From contig QMOL01000064.1 in assembly GCA_003648225.1 (NCBI GenBank), forward strand, positions 1 to 10,958: a stretch of 10,958 nt of DNA, written 5' to 3'. Position numbers and translations under genes: made by a program. The DNA is from Chlamydiota bacterium (GTDB taxonomy: Bacteria > Auribacterota > UBA3054 > B51-G9). The notes under the pieces are model-generated. The model did no database searches, was not told the DNA's origin, and worked only from the letters and a program-made list of their open reading frames with translations. Shown here in pieces: positions 1-6,098 of this stretch (the first letter of the stretch is position 1; every line of letters begins with the position of its first letter).

Positions 1-2
1 AA

Positions 3-242
3 CACGTGCGTGCTGCTTTATTGTTAAAAGAAATGGGAGAAGAAATTCATTCCGGCGATCTTATCAGTTACGTGAAATGTAAGGACGGTTCGGTGCAACC
101 CGTGGAATTGGCACGACCGGAAGATATTGACGTGAAAAAATACAATCAGCAATTAAAATCGATTTTTGCGCCGCTATTTGAACCGTTAAATATCAATTAC
201 GATAGCGTGATAGAAGGTAAAAAAACAATAATTGACTTTTAA
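3..242 (+). CDS. polB: Family B DNA polymerase, C-terminal end (partial)
   Basis: This is the 3' end of a gene that starts left of the window; the frame is open from base 3 with no start codon needed. The 79 visible codons match the thumb and C-terminal tail of family B replicative DNA polymerases. They begin H-V-R-A-A-L, then show the typical G-E-E-I-x-S-G-D-x-I-S-Y-V segment, followed by P-V-E-L-A and D-I-D-V-K-K-Y, the usual 'pveya...did..yY' stretch before the final helices. Polymerase and exonuclease catalytic motifs lie outside the window, so activity cannot be judged. The gene ends in TAA and converges on the structural operon 34 bases away. In tailed viruses a PolB of this kind copies the viral genome. 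Family assignment is from pattern recognition of the thumb only; the host group cannot be inferred from it. Confidence 0.75.
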   Translation, partial: HVRAALLLKEMGEEIHSGDLISYVKCKDGSVQPVELARPEDIDVKKYNQQLKSIFAPLFEPLNINYDSVIEGKKTIIDF

Positions 243-262
243 TTATAATATAATAGTATAAT

Positions 263-270
263 AAAAAAAA
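263..270 (-). terminator. Oligo-T terminator of the leftward operon
   Basis: On the minus strand, eight consecutive T residues follow the stop codon of the last leftward gene after 6 bases, and AT-rich sequence follows. No stem-loop precedes the tract. Archaeal RNA polymerase can terminate at U-tracts of this kind without a hairpin. In the other direction the PolB message meets no T-run until the Lys-rich part of the convergent gene (about 396-440), where its antisense gives several runs of 5-6 T. Confidence 0.5.
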
Positions 271-276
271 GATTGA

Positions 277-642
277 TTATAATGGTCGTGTCCGGTAGAT
301 TCTGGGATCACGCATCATTTTCGCGCGACCTTCAATCTGTTCCCGAAGATTGCGTTCCCTGTCTAGCCGTCGGATTTCTTCAAGATCTAATTCCTTTTTT
401 CCGTTGTCTTTCTTTTTTGTCTTTTTCTTTTTGGCTACCTTTTTGACCGTGTCTTCTGGTTTCTTATTTTCCGCTTTATTTTCCTTCATTTTTGCTTCAA
501 GTTGCTGTTTTATTGCTTGTAGTTCTTCGTCTTGTTCTTGGTCAACGATCTTGTTCTGTTCAAGTTCTTTTTTTATCCGTTCCTTTTCGGCACGAACCTC
601 TTCAAGCTGTCTTTTCAGTGCTTCTATTTCTTCTTCGGTCAT
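277..642 (-). CDS. Lys-rich coiled-coil protein, last gene of the structural operon
   Basis: A 121-residue protein that I cannot assign to a family. Residues 1-58 are a long charged helix with heptad-like spacing of I, L and V, so a coiled coil is likely. Residues 60-83 are almost pure lysine with a little T, V and D. Residues 84-121 are another charged helical stretch with many arginines, ending R-I-Y-R-T-R-P-L. The start is well supported: GGTGAG lies upstream on the coding strand, and the ATG overlaps the TAA of the preceding gene by one base (TAATG), which implies translational coupling. As the promoter-distal gene of the head operon it may be a virion or assembly protein, possibly binding DNA through the basic patch. 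That role is inference; there is no signal peptide or membrane segment. Confidence 0.7.
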   Translation of the reverse strand: MTEEEIEALKRQLEEVRAEKERIKKELEQNKIVDQEQDEELQAIKQQLEAKMKENKAENKKPEDTVKKVAKKKKTKKKDNGKKELDLEEIRRLDRERNLREQIEGRAKMMRDPRIYRTRPL

Positions 643-1022
643 TATTTTCTCACCAATATGTTGAATTTATACATTCCCGCGCCAGAATCATCACAGTGCG
701 CCACGAATTTACTATTAGCAGGATAGTATATGTTTGGGAACACGGCGAACGTGCTACCACTTGCGGTCGCAAGCGGTTGATATAACACGACGTTGTCTTC
801 ATTTTCAATTGAAAACCAATACGCGCCGGATTGTATTCCGCCGTAAGGGTAACCACACACGGTAACTAAATGACCCATTGTAGGTAGATTGCTGAATATT
901 TCACCGGTTGAATCCTTTACGAGGTTCCTACCAAACGTAAAACCCGTGGTGCAAAAACCACTACCGGTATCGGAATTTTTTGTCAGGTGTAATGTTACGT
1001 TAATATTATAATAATTAGTCAT
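642..1022 (-). CDS. Beta-rich hypothetical protein of the structural operon
   Basis: A 126-residue protein not recognised from sequence. It alternates short hydrophobic stretches with G, S, N and T, lacks long helices, and is rich in aromatic residues (for example G-A-Y-W-F-S-I and I-Y-Y-P-A-N-S-K-F), which suggests a compact beta-sandwich such as those found in decoration, neck or tail-fibre-tip proteins. It has three Cys residues (near 24, 56 and 109) that do not form an obvious metal site. The start ATG sits 4 bases after the stop of the upstream gene; the upstream GTGATT overlaps that TGA stop and could serve as the ribosome site, though its spacing is short. Operon position and fold type suggest a minor virion protein, which is inference. 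Confidence 0.65.
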   Translation of the reverse strand: MTNYYNINVTLHLTKNSDTGSGFCTTGFTFGRNLVKDSTGEIFSNLPTMGHLVTVCGYPYGGIQSGAYWFSIENEDNVVLYQPLATASGSTFAVFPNIYYPANSKFVAHCDDSGAGMYKFNILVRK

Positions 1023-1026
1023 GGAA

Positions 1027-1308
1027 TCACTTCCGCTTCCGTAATTTCTTAAGTGTTTTTGCTAGGTTTTTCCTTCGTTTCATTAAGGTAGAATCACTTT
1101 TTTTAATCTTTAGTTTTTTTGCAGGTATCTTCTGACCTTTTTTAACACCTAATGACCTACGCAATGCACCCGGTTTTTTTATGGCACGTTGTATCCACTT
1201 GTTTTTTTGTGCCTCCCGCATTTCATTGGTTAACCGTTCAATTTCGGGTTCCATTTCACGTGGTGCGCAACCGTCGTAATAATAAACTGACTTTTTTTGT
1301 TTTGCCAT
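1027..1308 (-). CDS. Small basic virion-associated-type protein with KPGALR-LGVKKG-KIP motif
   Basis: A 93-residue, strongly basic protein. Residues 1-43 carry a Tyr-rich N-terminus (V-Y-Y-Y-D-G-C) and an amphipathic helix (E-I-E-R-L-T-N-E-M). Residues 44-62 form a distinctive motif, K-K-P-G-A-L-R-R-S-L-G-V-K-K-G-Q-K-I-P, followed by a Lys/Arg-rich tail to the end. To my recollection similar 'PGaLr..LGvk.g.kIP' segments occur in small proteins of large phages and other viruses, often without assigned function; I cannot verify this here. The start is set by GGTGA eight bases upstream, inside the end of the previous small ORF. Charge suggests nucleic-acid contact or packing inside the head, which is inference. 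Confidence 0.65.
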   Translation of the reverse strand: MAKQKKSVYYYDGCAPREMEPEIERLTNEMREAQKNKWIQRAIKKPGALRRSLGVKKGQKIPAKKLKIKKSDSTLMKRRKNLAKTLKKLRKRK

Positions 1309-1311
1309 TTT

Positions 1312-1485
1312 CTACTTCACCAATGTTTTCTTTCTATTCACGGTATTAGGAGCGCGTTTTGTAGAAACATTCCGACCGCTAAAATATTGCGTGTTGATTG
1401 AGGGACCTTCTTCATTTGGGTGTCGCTTGAAATGTTTCTTTTGCAGGTCGTCGTATTTTTCTTCTAGGATTTCTTTAATTACCAT
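1312..1485 (-). CDS. 57-residue small ORF between head-closure gene and basic protein
   Basis: A short gene that fills an otherwise empty 190-base gap in the operon. It begins M-V-I-K-E-I-L-E-E-K-Y-D-D-L, has a middle with P, N, G and S (H-P-N-E-E-G-P-S-I-N) and ends N-R-K-K-T-L-V-K before TAG. The start is unusually well supported: a full GAGGTGA ribosome site lies 5 bases before the ATG, immediately after the TGA of the head-closure gene. The downstream gene's own GGTGA lies in this ORF's last codons, the same tight packing seen elsewhere in the operon. The product is basic overall with a helical N-terminus and a flexible C-terminus. No family is recognised. A small tail- or neck-associated protein is possible from position only. 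Confidence 0.6.
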   Translation of the reverse strand: MVIKEILEEKYDDLQKKHFKRHPNEEGPSINTQYFSGRNVSTKRAPNTVNRKKTLVK

Positions 1486-1490
1486 TTATT

Positions 1491-1497
1491 TCACCTC
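1491..1497 (-). promoter_or_regulatory. Strong ribosome binding site for the 57-residue ORF
   Basis: The coding strand reads GAGGTGA with a 5-base spacer to ATG at 1485. This is close to the full complement of the 16S rRNA 3' end and is the main evidence that the short ORF downstream is a real gene. Confidence 0.65.
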
Positions 1498-1498
1498 T

Positions 1499-1984
1499 TC
1501 ATTCAATATCGTCAATATCTATCTTCAGGTGTAATTCGTAATATATTATATCATTACCAATTTTCCACGGTTTTATATTATTCACGATAAACGTTGTCCC
1601 GTCGTATAGTATTTGATCATTTAAATCCAAGTTGAAGTCATTCGCGGAATTCAATCGTGAAATTATCGCCGTGCCATTCTCGTCTATTGCCTTTATGAAA
1701 CAACGCATTCGACCCTGTTCGTAGTATCCAATCGTGGAATGTTTTAACCTTTGTTCACGTTGTGGTAAATCAATTGGTTGGACGTGTCCACGTACGGTAT
1801 AATCCTTATATGATAATTCAGTTGACTGACCGCTTACCTTTGATATGTCAACCTCGTCATAAATGTCATTATACGTTTCATTATCCGCAACAGCAATCCC
1901 GGTGAAGTGTCGTAATGTTAAATCTTGACCATAATCGTTAATGAATTCATTGAATCGTGCCTGAACGTCCGTTGCCACGGTCAT
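1499..1984 (-). CDS. Head-closure (stopper/neck) protein, putative
   Basis: A 161-residue protein with the layout of the small beta-barrel head-closure proteins that sit below the portal-adaptor ring in HK97-type tailed viruses (SPP1 gp16-like). The N-terminal helix A-R-F-N-E-F-I-N-D-Y-G is followed by T-L-R-H-F-T, then an extended strand region with the usual substitution of a 'yD...' segment (N-D-I-Y-D-E-V-D), V-R-G-H-V-Q-P, and near the C-terminus L-N-D-Q-I-L-Y-D-G-T-T-F-I-V-N-N-I, which resembles the 'l..gD.i..dg..y.V..v' signature of this family. Its ATG overlaps the stop of the adaptor gene by 4 bases (ATGA). Directly following the capsid and adaptor genes is the standard place for it. 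Assignment rests on pattern and gene order rather than a search. Confidence 0.6.
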   Translation of the reverse strand: MTVATDVQARFNEFINDYGQDLTLRHFTGIAVADNETYNDIYDEVDISKVSGQSTELSYKDYTVRGHVQPIDLPQREQRLKHSTIGYYEQGRMRCFIKAIDENGTAIISRLNSANDFNLDLNDQILYDGTTFIVNNIKPWKIGNDIIYYELHLKIDIDDIE

Positions 1985-2451
1985 GTCATTCCCACGTCTT
2001 CACCTATGTTTTGTAATGCGGTATAAACGTCGTCCGAATAATCGCTGGTCGTGTCGCCAAATGAATATTTTTTCGTGCATAAAAGTTCCATTTTATATTC
2101 GTATCTCGTGCGGTAGTAATCCAATCCCGCTTGGAATATACCGACATTCCAATTCAGTCCCTGTTCTTCCACGCGAAAATCACCTAACATTACATTCTTG
2201 CCAAGAAACGTATCGCCTACGAACATTCCAAGCACGGCAACACACGTGCCAAGTATGACACACGACCTGTGTAACCAATTACCACTGTCATAAGTGATTC
2301 CCGCGTCCGCTTCCACTTCAACTTGTGTTCCACGCCAGAATTCCGTTATCATTGCGTCGGTTAATCGTTCGGTGTTACCTGTTCCAAGCTTGCCAAGATA
2401 ATATCTAACCGCTTGGATTTCATCACTTGTCGGGTGCGACAAACTAACCAC
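1981..2451 (-). CDS. Head-tail adaptor (connector) protein, putative
   Basis: A 156-residue mostly helical protein lying between the capsid gene and the head-closure gene, the place of HK97 gp6/SPP1 gp15-type adaptors that ring the portal base. The N-terminus (T-S-D-E-I-Q-A-V-R-Y-Y-L-G) looks like the 'evr..l' first helix of that family, and T-D-A-M-I-T-E-F-W-R-G-T-Q-V-E-V-E-A-D-A would be the second; a hydrophobic middle helix (C-V-I-L-G-T-C-V-A-V-L-G-M-F-V-G) packs the core. The start is uncertain. GTG at 2451 has no ribosome site, while TTG at 2442, three codons later, has GGTGG five bases upstream, so the true product may begin M-S-H-P-T-S. An in-frame TGA upstream rules out a longer form. 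Adaptor function is inferred. Confidence 0.55.
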   Translation of the reverse strand: MVSLSHPTSDEIQAVRYYLGKLGTGNTERLTDAMITEFWRGTQVEVEADAGITYDSGNWLHRSCVILGTCVAVLGMFVGDTFLGKNVMLGDFRVEEQGLNWNVGIFQAGLDYYRTRYEYKMELLCTKKYSFGDTTSDYSDDVYTALQNIGEDVGMT

Positions 2452-2493
2452 CGAAAATAGAAAAATTTGTCATGGGCATAAAAAGATTACCCA

Positions 2494-3558
2494 TTATGAC
2501 GAATTGAAATCATCACATACTTGAACGGCGTCAGACCAAATTATTTTTGCTTTCAGTCTTTGCGTGGCAAGATAACCGGTTGCGTCCCGTTGCACGTCGT
2601 CGTATCGCTTTGCGGTGATTGCCCTATTTTGTGCAATTATTCCGGCGATCTTTCTATCCATTATGATTATGGTTCCTGCCGTCATTTCGGAACTAACCAG
2701 AATGTCAAGCACGCCCCATAATCGCATGACCTGACCCCGAAGGGCGTCTTCAACAAACCGTGAATTTGCTTGGAATCTACCGGCTTCCGATCGCCACTCG
2801 TCGGTTTTCATTAGTTCACGCATTTGGTATGGGTGCATTACTATGGTATCTGCGTCCCAATCATTTGCGTTAATTTCGGTCATCATGTTCAAAATTTGTA
2901 CCAACGTGATTGGTGCGCTACCAGAATAATCCGTGCCACTATTAATAATGGTGTTTTGGATTCTTGTATTTTCTAATTTCGCCATTGCTTCTCCAGCTAA
3001 CCGCACGTTGCGTGGAAATAATGCCACTCGTGCGTCTTCGATCATTTCAGTAGTTAATTCGACTCGAACACCGTATTTTTCGGGTTTCACGGTTTCTTCC
3101 GTGTATCTCTCAAGTTGCTCTGGTATTTCGGCGCCTTCATTGATAATGAATGCTTTCACCGAATCTTTGGTTCCTTTTTGCAAGGTATACGTGGTTCCTT
3201 TGAATGTTACTAAGTCAAGTAGTTGCCTTGCAACCAAGTGTGGAAATGCCGCTTCGTAAATGCGTTCCGCTATGACTTCAGGAACGAGATATGCGTAGTT
3301 ATCGTAATCGGTTGTTGCCGCTTCCTGTAAGGTAATGCTTCGCTTGTTATTAAATTTCTTCAGATCTTCCGAAATGAACTTGTAATGTTTTTCGTAGAAT
3401 AGATCAGGAATTGGAACGCTGATATATTCGTCCATTGTCCACCGAATGTTATTTTCCATTAGGTTCTTGATTTCTTCATGTGCATATTCAAGCATGTATT
3501 CCCGCTTGTCTTTACTTGGTTGTAATTCCAAAAATTTTTCTTTTAAACTTGTTGCCAT
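2494..3558 (-). CDS. Major capsid protein, HK97 fold
   Basis: This 354-residue protein forms the icosahedral shell. An N-terminal helical region of about 90 residues is followed by the HK97-fold body. A-Y-L-V-P-E-V-I-A-E-R-I-Y-E-A-A begins the N-arm. E-loop strands follow (F-K-G-T-T-Y-T-L-Q-K-G), then the acidic turn N-E-G-A-E-I-P-E. The P-domain spine helix is V-R-V-E-L-T-T-E-M-I-E-D-A continuing to L-A-G-E-A-M-A-K-L-E-N-T-R-I. The A-domain contains I-V-M-H-P-Y-Q-M-R-E-L, typical of 'mhp....L' in capsid proteins, and a C-terminal strand pair ending D-A-V-Q-V-C-D-D-F. I chose ATG at 3558 rather than the GTG at 3567 because AAGGTGAG lies 4 bases before it and overlaps that GTG. It follows protease-scaffold and decoration genes, the usual order for head modules. 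Confidence 0.85.
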   Translation of the reverse strand: MATSLKEKFLELQPSKDKREYMLEYAHEEIKNLMENNIRWTMDEYISVPIPDLFYEKHYKFISEDLKKFNNKRSITLQEAATTDYDNYAYLVPEVIAERIYEAAFPHLVARQLLDLVTFKGTTYTLQKGTKDSVKAFIINEGAEIPEQLERYTEETVKPEKYGVRVELTTEMIEDARVALFPRNVRLAGEAMAKLENTRIQNTIINSGTDYSGSAPITLVQILNMMTEINANDWDADTIVMHPYQMRELMKTDEWRSEAGRFQANSRFVEDALRGQVMRLWGVLDILVSSEMTAGTIIIMDRKIAGIIAQNRAITAKRYDDVQRDATGYLATQRLKAKIIWSDAVQVCDDFNSS

Positions 3559-3562
3559 TTTT

Positions 3563-3570
3563 CTCACCTT
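3563..3570 (-). promoter_or_regulatory. Ribosome binding site that sets the capsid protein start
   Basis: The coding strand reads AAGGTGAG, four bases before ATG at 3558, and overlaps the stop codon of the upstream gene (3570-3572) by one base. Since the GTG at 3567 lies inside this site, translation should begin at 3558. Confidence 0.6.
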
Positions 3571-4112
3571 TACAATGGTATGAACGATTGTTTCAGTAAT
3601 ACGAATACAGGACGGTAATTGAATGGACTAGTTGTCGTGCCTGTTCCTGCCGTCGAAGGTGCGTCGGTCGAATTAAGCGCAATTCCCAAGACGGGTTCAC
3701 CGGTGTTATCAGTTCGTGGATACGCACAACCATACTTTTCGCCCTTTTTTCCAAGCGACCCACGCATGGTGTTACCTGCACTGACCGCCTTATTGGTCTT
3801 GCAGCACACGACACCGTCTAATTTAACGGTTACCGCATTACCGCTTGAAGCGCGAACAATCGCCACTCCAATTGTCTTTAGACCGTCAGAAAATGCGCTA
3901 CCCACGGATACAACCGAAGGTAATTCACTGGTCAGTTGTGCTTTTGATAGATCCCACGTGGTGCCACTTCCGTAGAGTGCTACCACGTCGTATTTTTGTA
4001 TGTCGTCTTCTGCACGGAATGTGATTTGTTTCGCATCACCGTATAGAACACCTTCTTTTTGTGGTTGGAAACCACTTTCCCATTGCCATTCTTCATTATT
4101 TGGTGCTACCAT
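3570..4112 (-). CDS. Capsid decoration-like protein 2
   Basis: A 180-residue beta-rich protein directly upstream of the capsid gene. After a Trp-containing N-terminus (E-E-W-Q-W-E-S-G-F) it shows the pattern of small capsid decoration or stabilisation proteins: F-R-A-E-D-D-I-Q-K-Y-D-V-V-A-L-Y, then V-G-S-A-F-S, N-A-V-T-V-K-L-D-G-V-V, a turn with G-N-T-M-R-G-S, and later P-V-L-G-I-A-L-N-S-T-D followed by a C-terminal strand R-P-V-F-V-L-L. An adjacent Cys pair (V-V-C-C-K) is unusual. The start has GAGGTGA upstream, and the preceding gene's TAG stop lies in that site. It probably sits on the outside of the shell as trimers or spikes. It may be a distant paralogue of its 151-residue neighbour. 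Function is inferred from fold pattern and location. Confidence 0.55.
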   Translation of the reverse strand: MVAPNNEEWQWESGFQPQKEGVLYGDAKQITFRAEDDIQKYDVVALYGSGTTWDLSKAQLTSELPSVVSVGSAFSDGLKTIGVAIVRASSGNAVTVKLDGVVCCKTNKAVSAGNTMRGSLGKKGEKYGCAYPRTDNTGEPVLGIALNSTDAPSTAGTGTTTSPFNYRPVFVLLKQSFIPL

Positions 4113-4124
4113 ATTTTTTCACCT

Positions 4125-4580
4125 CTACAAACCTTTCGGATTAAAATAACCCAAAAACGTATCTCCACTCGAAGAAGCCGCTTCTAATGCAAAACCCACG
4201 TAGTTGCGTAATTTAACTAATTGACTTAACATTGCCGAAGTTCTTGCCTCGTCGCCGGTACTAGGAAATTCGTATACTTCACCGGTTACGGTCCATGCGG
4301 ATACCAATCCACTACCGGTATTTTCAACGACAAGTTTAGCACCTTTTGTTATGACGCCGGCTGCCGTGAACACCGCTAGATTACCCGCACCGACCCAACT
4401 AACACCAGAATTATCTCCTGCACACGCTTTAGTCGTAACACCGAAGACATTTCCTGACTCAAACGAACTCAGGTATGCCTTACCGTCGTTACCCAAGCAT
4501 ATGACCCGATATGCCGGCAACGCGACTCCTGCTCTTACCATTTTTCCAAGTCTAGACGCGCCACTCGTAAAATTTGTCAT
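4125..4580 (-). CDS. Capsid decoration-like protein 1 (DUF2190-like)
   Basis: A 151-residue beta-rich protein. Its layout recalls the DUF2190-type decoration proteins commonly found near the capsid gene in tailed phages: an N-terminal strand (V-I-C-L-G-N-D-G-K-A-Y-L), V-F-G-V-T-T-K-A-C-A-G-D-N, L-A-V-F-T-A-A-G-V-I-T-K-G-A-K-L-V-V-E, and a late Y-V-G-F-A-L-E-A-A-S-S-S-G-D-T. The order 'v..G.v..G..l.....G.v...........G.Al..a..gd' is the usual signature of that group. The start ATG has GAGAGGTG seven bases upstream, overlapping the TGA stop of the protease-scaffold gene, so the two genes are coupled. The protein probably binds the expanded capsid surface. Family membership is from pattern only and should be taken as likely, not certain. 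Confidence 0.58.
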   Translation of the reverse strand: MTNFTSGASRLGKMVRAGVALPAYRVICLGNDGKAYLSSFESGNVFGVTTKACAGDNSGVSWVGAGNLAVFTAAGVITKGAKLVVENTGSGLVSAWTVTGEVYEFPSTGDEARTSAMLSQLVKLRNYVGFALEAASSSGDTFLGYFNPKGL

Positions 4581-4593
4581 TATTTAACACCTC

Positions 4594-5877
4594 TCATGGA
4601 GATTTTGGGTCTTTCTTGAACACTATGTCATTATCCATACAATACTGGACGAAATCCTCCCGTAATGGTTTATTGAAACCTAATGCCTTTTCAATGATTC
4701 TTTTATGTTCCAAGAATTCAATGGTTTTTCGTAAGTCTTCGTGATTCACCGCTTCTTCAATCGGTTTATGAATAAAACCGCCTTTTTGGATTGGAACGTT
4801 TTCTTTAATTTCTTCGTTTTTAGTAACTGAATTCTCCTTTGCTTCTGCAAGGAAAGATTTTCTGGTTTCAAGTTTTTGCATTGACCATTCCGCTAGTTCC
4901 TTTTCCCGCTTGTCCACGTTTTCCAGCTTGTAGGTTTTTGGCATGACATTAGCTTCAAGTAATGCAACTTCTCTTGCAAGTCGTTGTCGTTCCCGTTTTT
5001 CCATTTGTGCTGCTTTGTTACGAGTTTCTTCAAGTTGTTTTTCAAGTTCGGATTTTTGCTCTTTCATGACTTCAAGTTCTTGTGAATGCTTTTCTTCCCA
5101 TTCTTTTCGGGCTTCTTCAAGCATTTTTTGGATATCTTTCATTGTTACTTGTTCGGACATTTTTTCTTTTACCACCTTTTCGGATATTTTTTCTATAAAG
5201 ATTGGAACCTTAACCTCGTGTGCTATCTTTGCTGCCGGAACGCCTTCTTCACCAAATACAACCGCCAATCCCTTGAATTCAAAGTTATGAGGCACGATAG
5301 TGCATGTCGCTTCGCCTTCTTTTGTCGGATATTTTCGACCACGTATGTGATTGCATTCACCGTATACTTGACCGCAAATGGAACATTCTGCCCATTCCGG
5401 ATTCGCTTCTATGCTCACGTGATCGATATACCCGGATTCAAGCGCCGCCGCCACCGAAGGATTTATCATGGTATCGACTTCTGCTACAAAGTTGACTTCG
5501 CCATTTTCACCCAAGACTGTTGAAACGACCCTTCCGATTGGAGGACTCATGATATCGTGGTTCATGTTTAACTTCACGCCTTCAAGCGTGTGATATGCCC
5601 GTTCGATTTCTTCTTTGGTATAATGAACGTAGTTTCTACTAACACCGGGAACCAGCGCGGTTCCTGCAAAGTAGACATATCGCTTGTCTTCGGTTGAAAT
5701 TTCACCGACCTTTTCACAAAGAATATCCGCTTCGTCGAATGTTTCTCGCTTCCAAGTCAGACCGGTCGATTTCACGCAAATTGCACGTGCTGCGTCTTCT
5801 GCTCTATCAGAAGGTACGCCACGCGAGATCATTTGCGACTTGACTTTTTGATAGCAACGTTGTAATTTGGCAGGCAT
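4594..5877 (-). CDS. Capsid maturation protease fused to scaffold
   Basis: A 427-residue fusion. Residues 1-40 carry a C-Y-Q-K-V-K...A-A-R-A-I-C helical segment found ahead of some viral proteases. Residues about 55-215 match the HK97/herpesvirus-type prohead protease: A-G-T-A-L-V-P-G, the catalytic His in N-M-N-H-D (His107), G-R-V-V at the next strand, and the nucleophile in D-H-V-S-I-E-A (Ser155). Directly after Ser155 is a zinc-type cluster, C165-x2-C168-x6-C175-x-H177, then a strand with F-K-G-L-A-V-V. Residues about 225-350 form a long Glu/Lys/Gln-rich coiled coil, the scaffold, and the last 60 residues are helical (F-V-Q-Y-C-M-D-N) and may bind the capsid protein. In this family the protease degrades the scaffold and trims the capsid protein inside the procapsid. 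The ribosome site is weak (AGGTAA) and follows the preceding gene by 2 bases. Confidence 0.82.
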   Translation of the reverse strand: MPAKLQRCYQKVKSQMISRGVPSDRAEDAARAICVKSTGLTWKRETFDEADILCEKVGEISTEDKRYVYFAGTALVPGVSRNYVHYTKEEIERAYHTLEGVKLNMNHDIMSPPIGRVVSTVLGENGEVNFVAEVDTMINPSVAAALESGYIDHVSIEANPEWAECSICGQVYGECNHIRGRKYPTKEGEATCTIVPHNFEFKGLAVVFGEEGVPAAKIAHEVKVPIFIEKISEKVVKEKMSEQVTMKDIQKMLEEARKEWEEKHSQELEVMKEQKSELEKQLEETRNKAAQMEKRERQRLAREVALLEANVMPKTYKLENVDKREKELAEWSMQKLETRKSFLAEAKENSVTKNEEIKENVPIQKGGFIHKPIEEAVNHEDLRKTIEFLEHKRIIEKALGFNKPLREDFVQYCMDNDIVFKKDPKSP

Positions 5878-5879
5878 TG

Positions 5880-6098
5880 TTACTTACCTGTAATGCTTTT
5901 TTTGTGAGGAGAAATGGTTCCGGGTTCTCTCCTTACGTTTGCACCTCTTTTTTGTGAATAGATATGTTTACCATAATTTTGGTTACCGTGTTGTGATTTG
6001 GTACCATTTTGTTTTCCTAAACGCTTGTCAAGGTTATCTTGTTTTTCGGCGGGTGAACGCCGATCGCCTTGATTTGCGCCTTGATTTAACATGCTCAC
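5880..6098 (-). CDS. 72-residue polar, probably disordered protein
   Basis: An unrecognised small protein made almost entirely of Q, N, G, K, R, S and H, with no hydrophobic core, so it is likely disordered in isolation. It lies between portal and protease-scaffold genes. The start is most likely GTG at 6098: GGTGAG lies six bases upstream and the GTG overlaps the portal TGA by 4 bases (GTGA). ATG at 6092 is an alternative two codons in. Placed between two procapsid genes, it could be a minor internal head protein, a portal-associated factor or an accessory scaffold, but nothing in the sequence decides this. Confidence 0.6.
   Translation of the reverse strand: MSMLNQGANQGDRRSPAEKQDNLDKRLGKQNGTKSQHGNQNYGKHIYSQKRGANVRREPGTISPHKKSITGK

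Noticed and set aside
350..785. Overlapping rightward open frames rich in Ser, Phe and Leu
   Set aside because: They are the antisense of the Lys/Glu-rich coiled-coil gene and have no ribosome sites; their composition is what antisense of AAA/GAA codons gives.
3558..3567. GTG at 3567 as the capsid protein start
   Set aside because: This GTG lies inside the GGTGAG ribosome site, which is spaced correctly for ATG at 3558.
958..4321. Thirteen-base match CCACTACCGGTAT at 958-970 and 4309-4321
   Set aside because: Both copies lie in coding sequence where they encode T/D-T-G-S-G in unrelated proteins; a single short match of this kind is explained by similar codons for a common turn.
4943..5523. 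Rightward open frames opposite the protease-scaffold gene, one with hydrophobic Phe-rich segments that look membrane-like
   Set aside because: They are antisense shadows of the Glu/Lys-rich coiled coil; the leftward frame has catalytic motifs and tight operon spacing.
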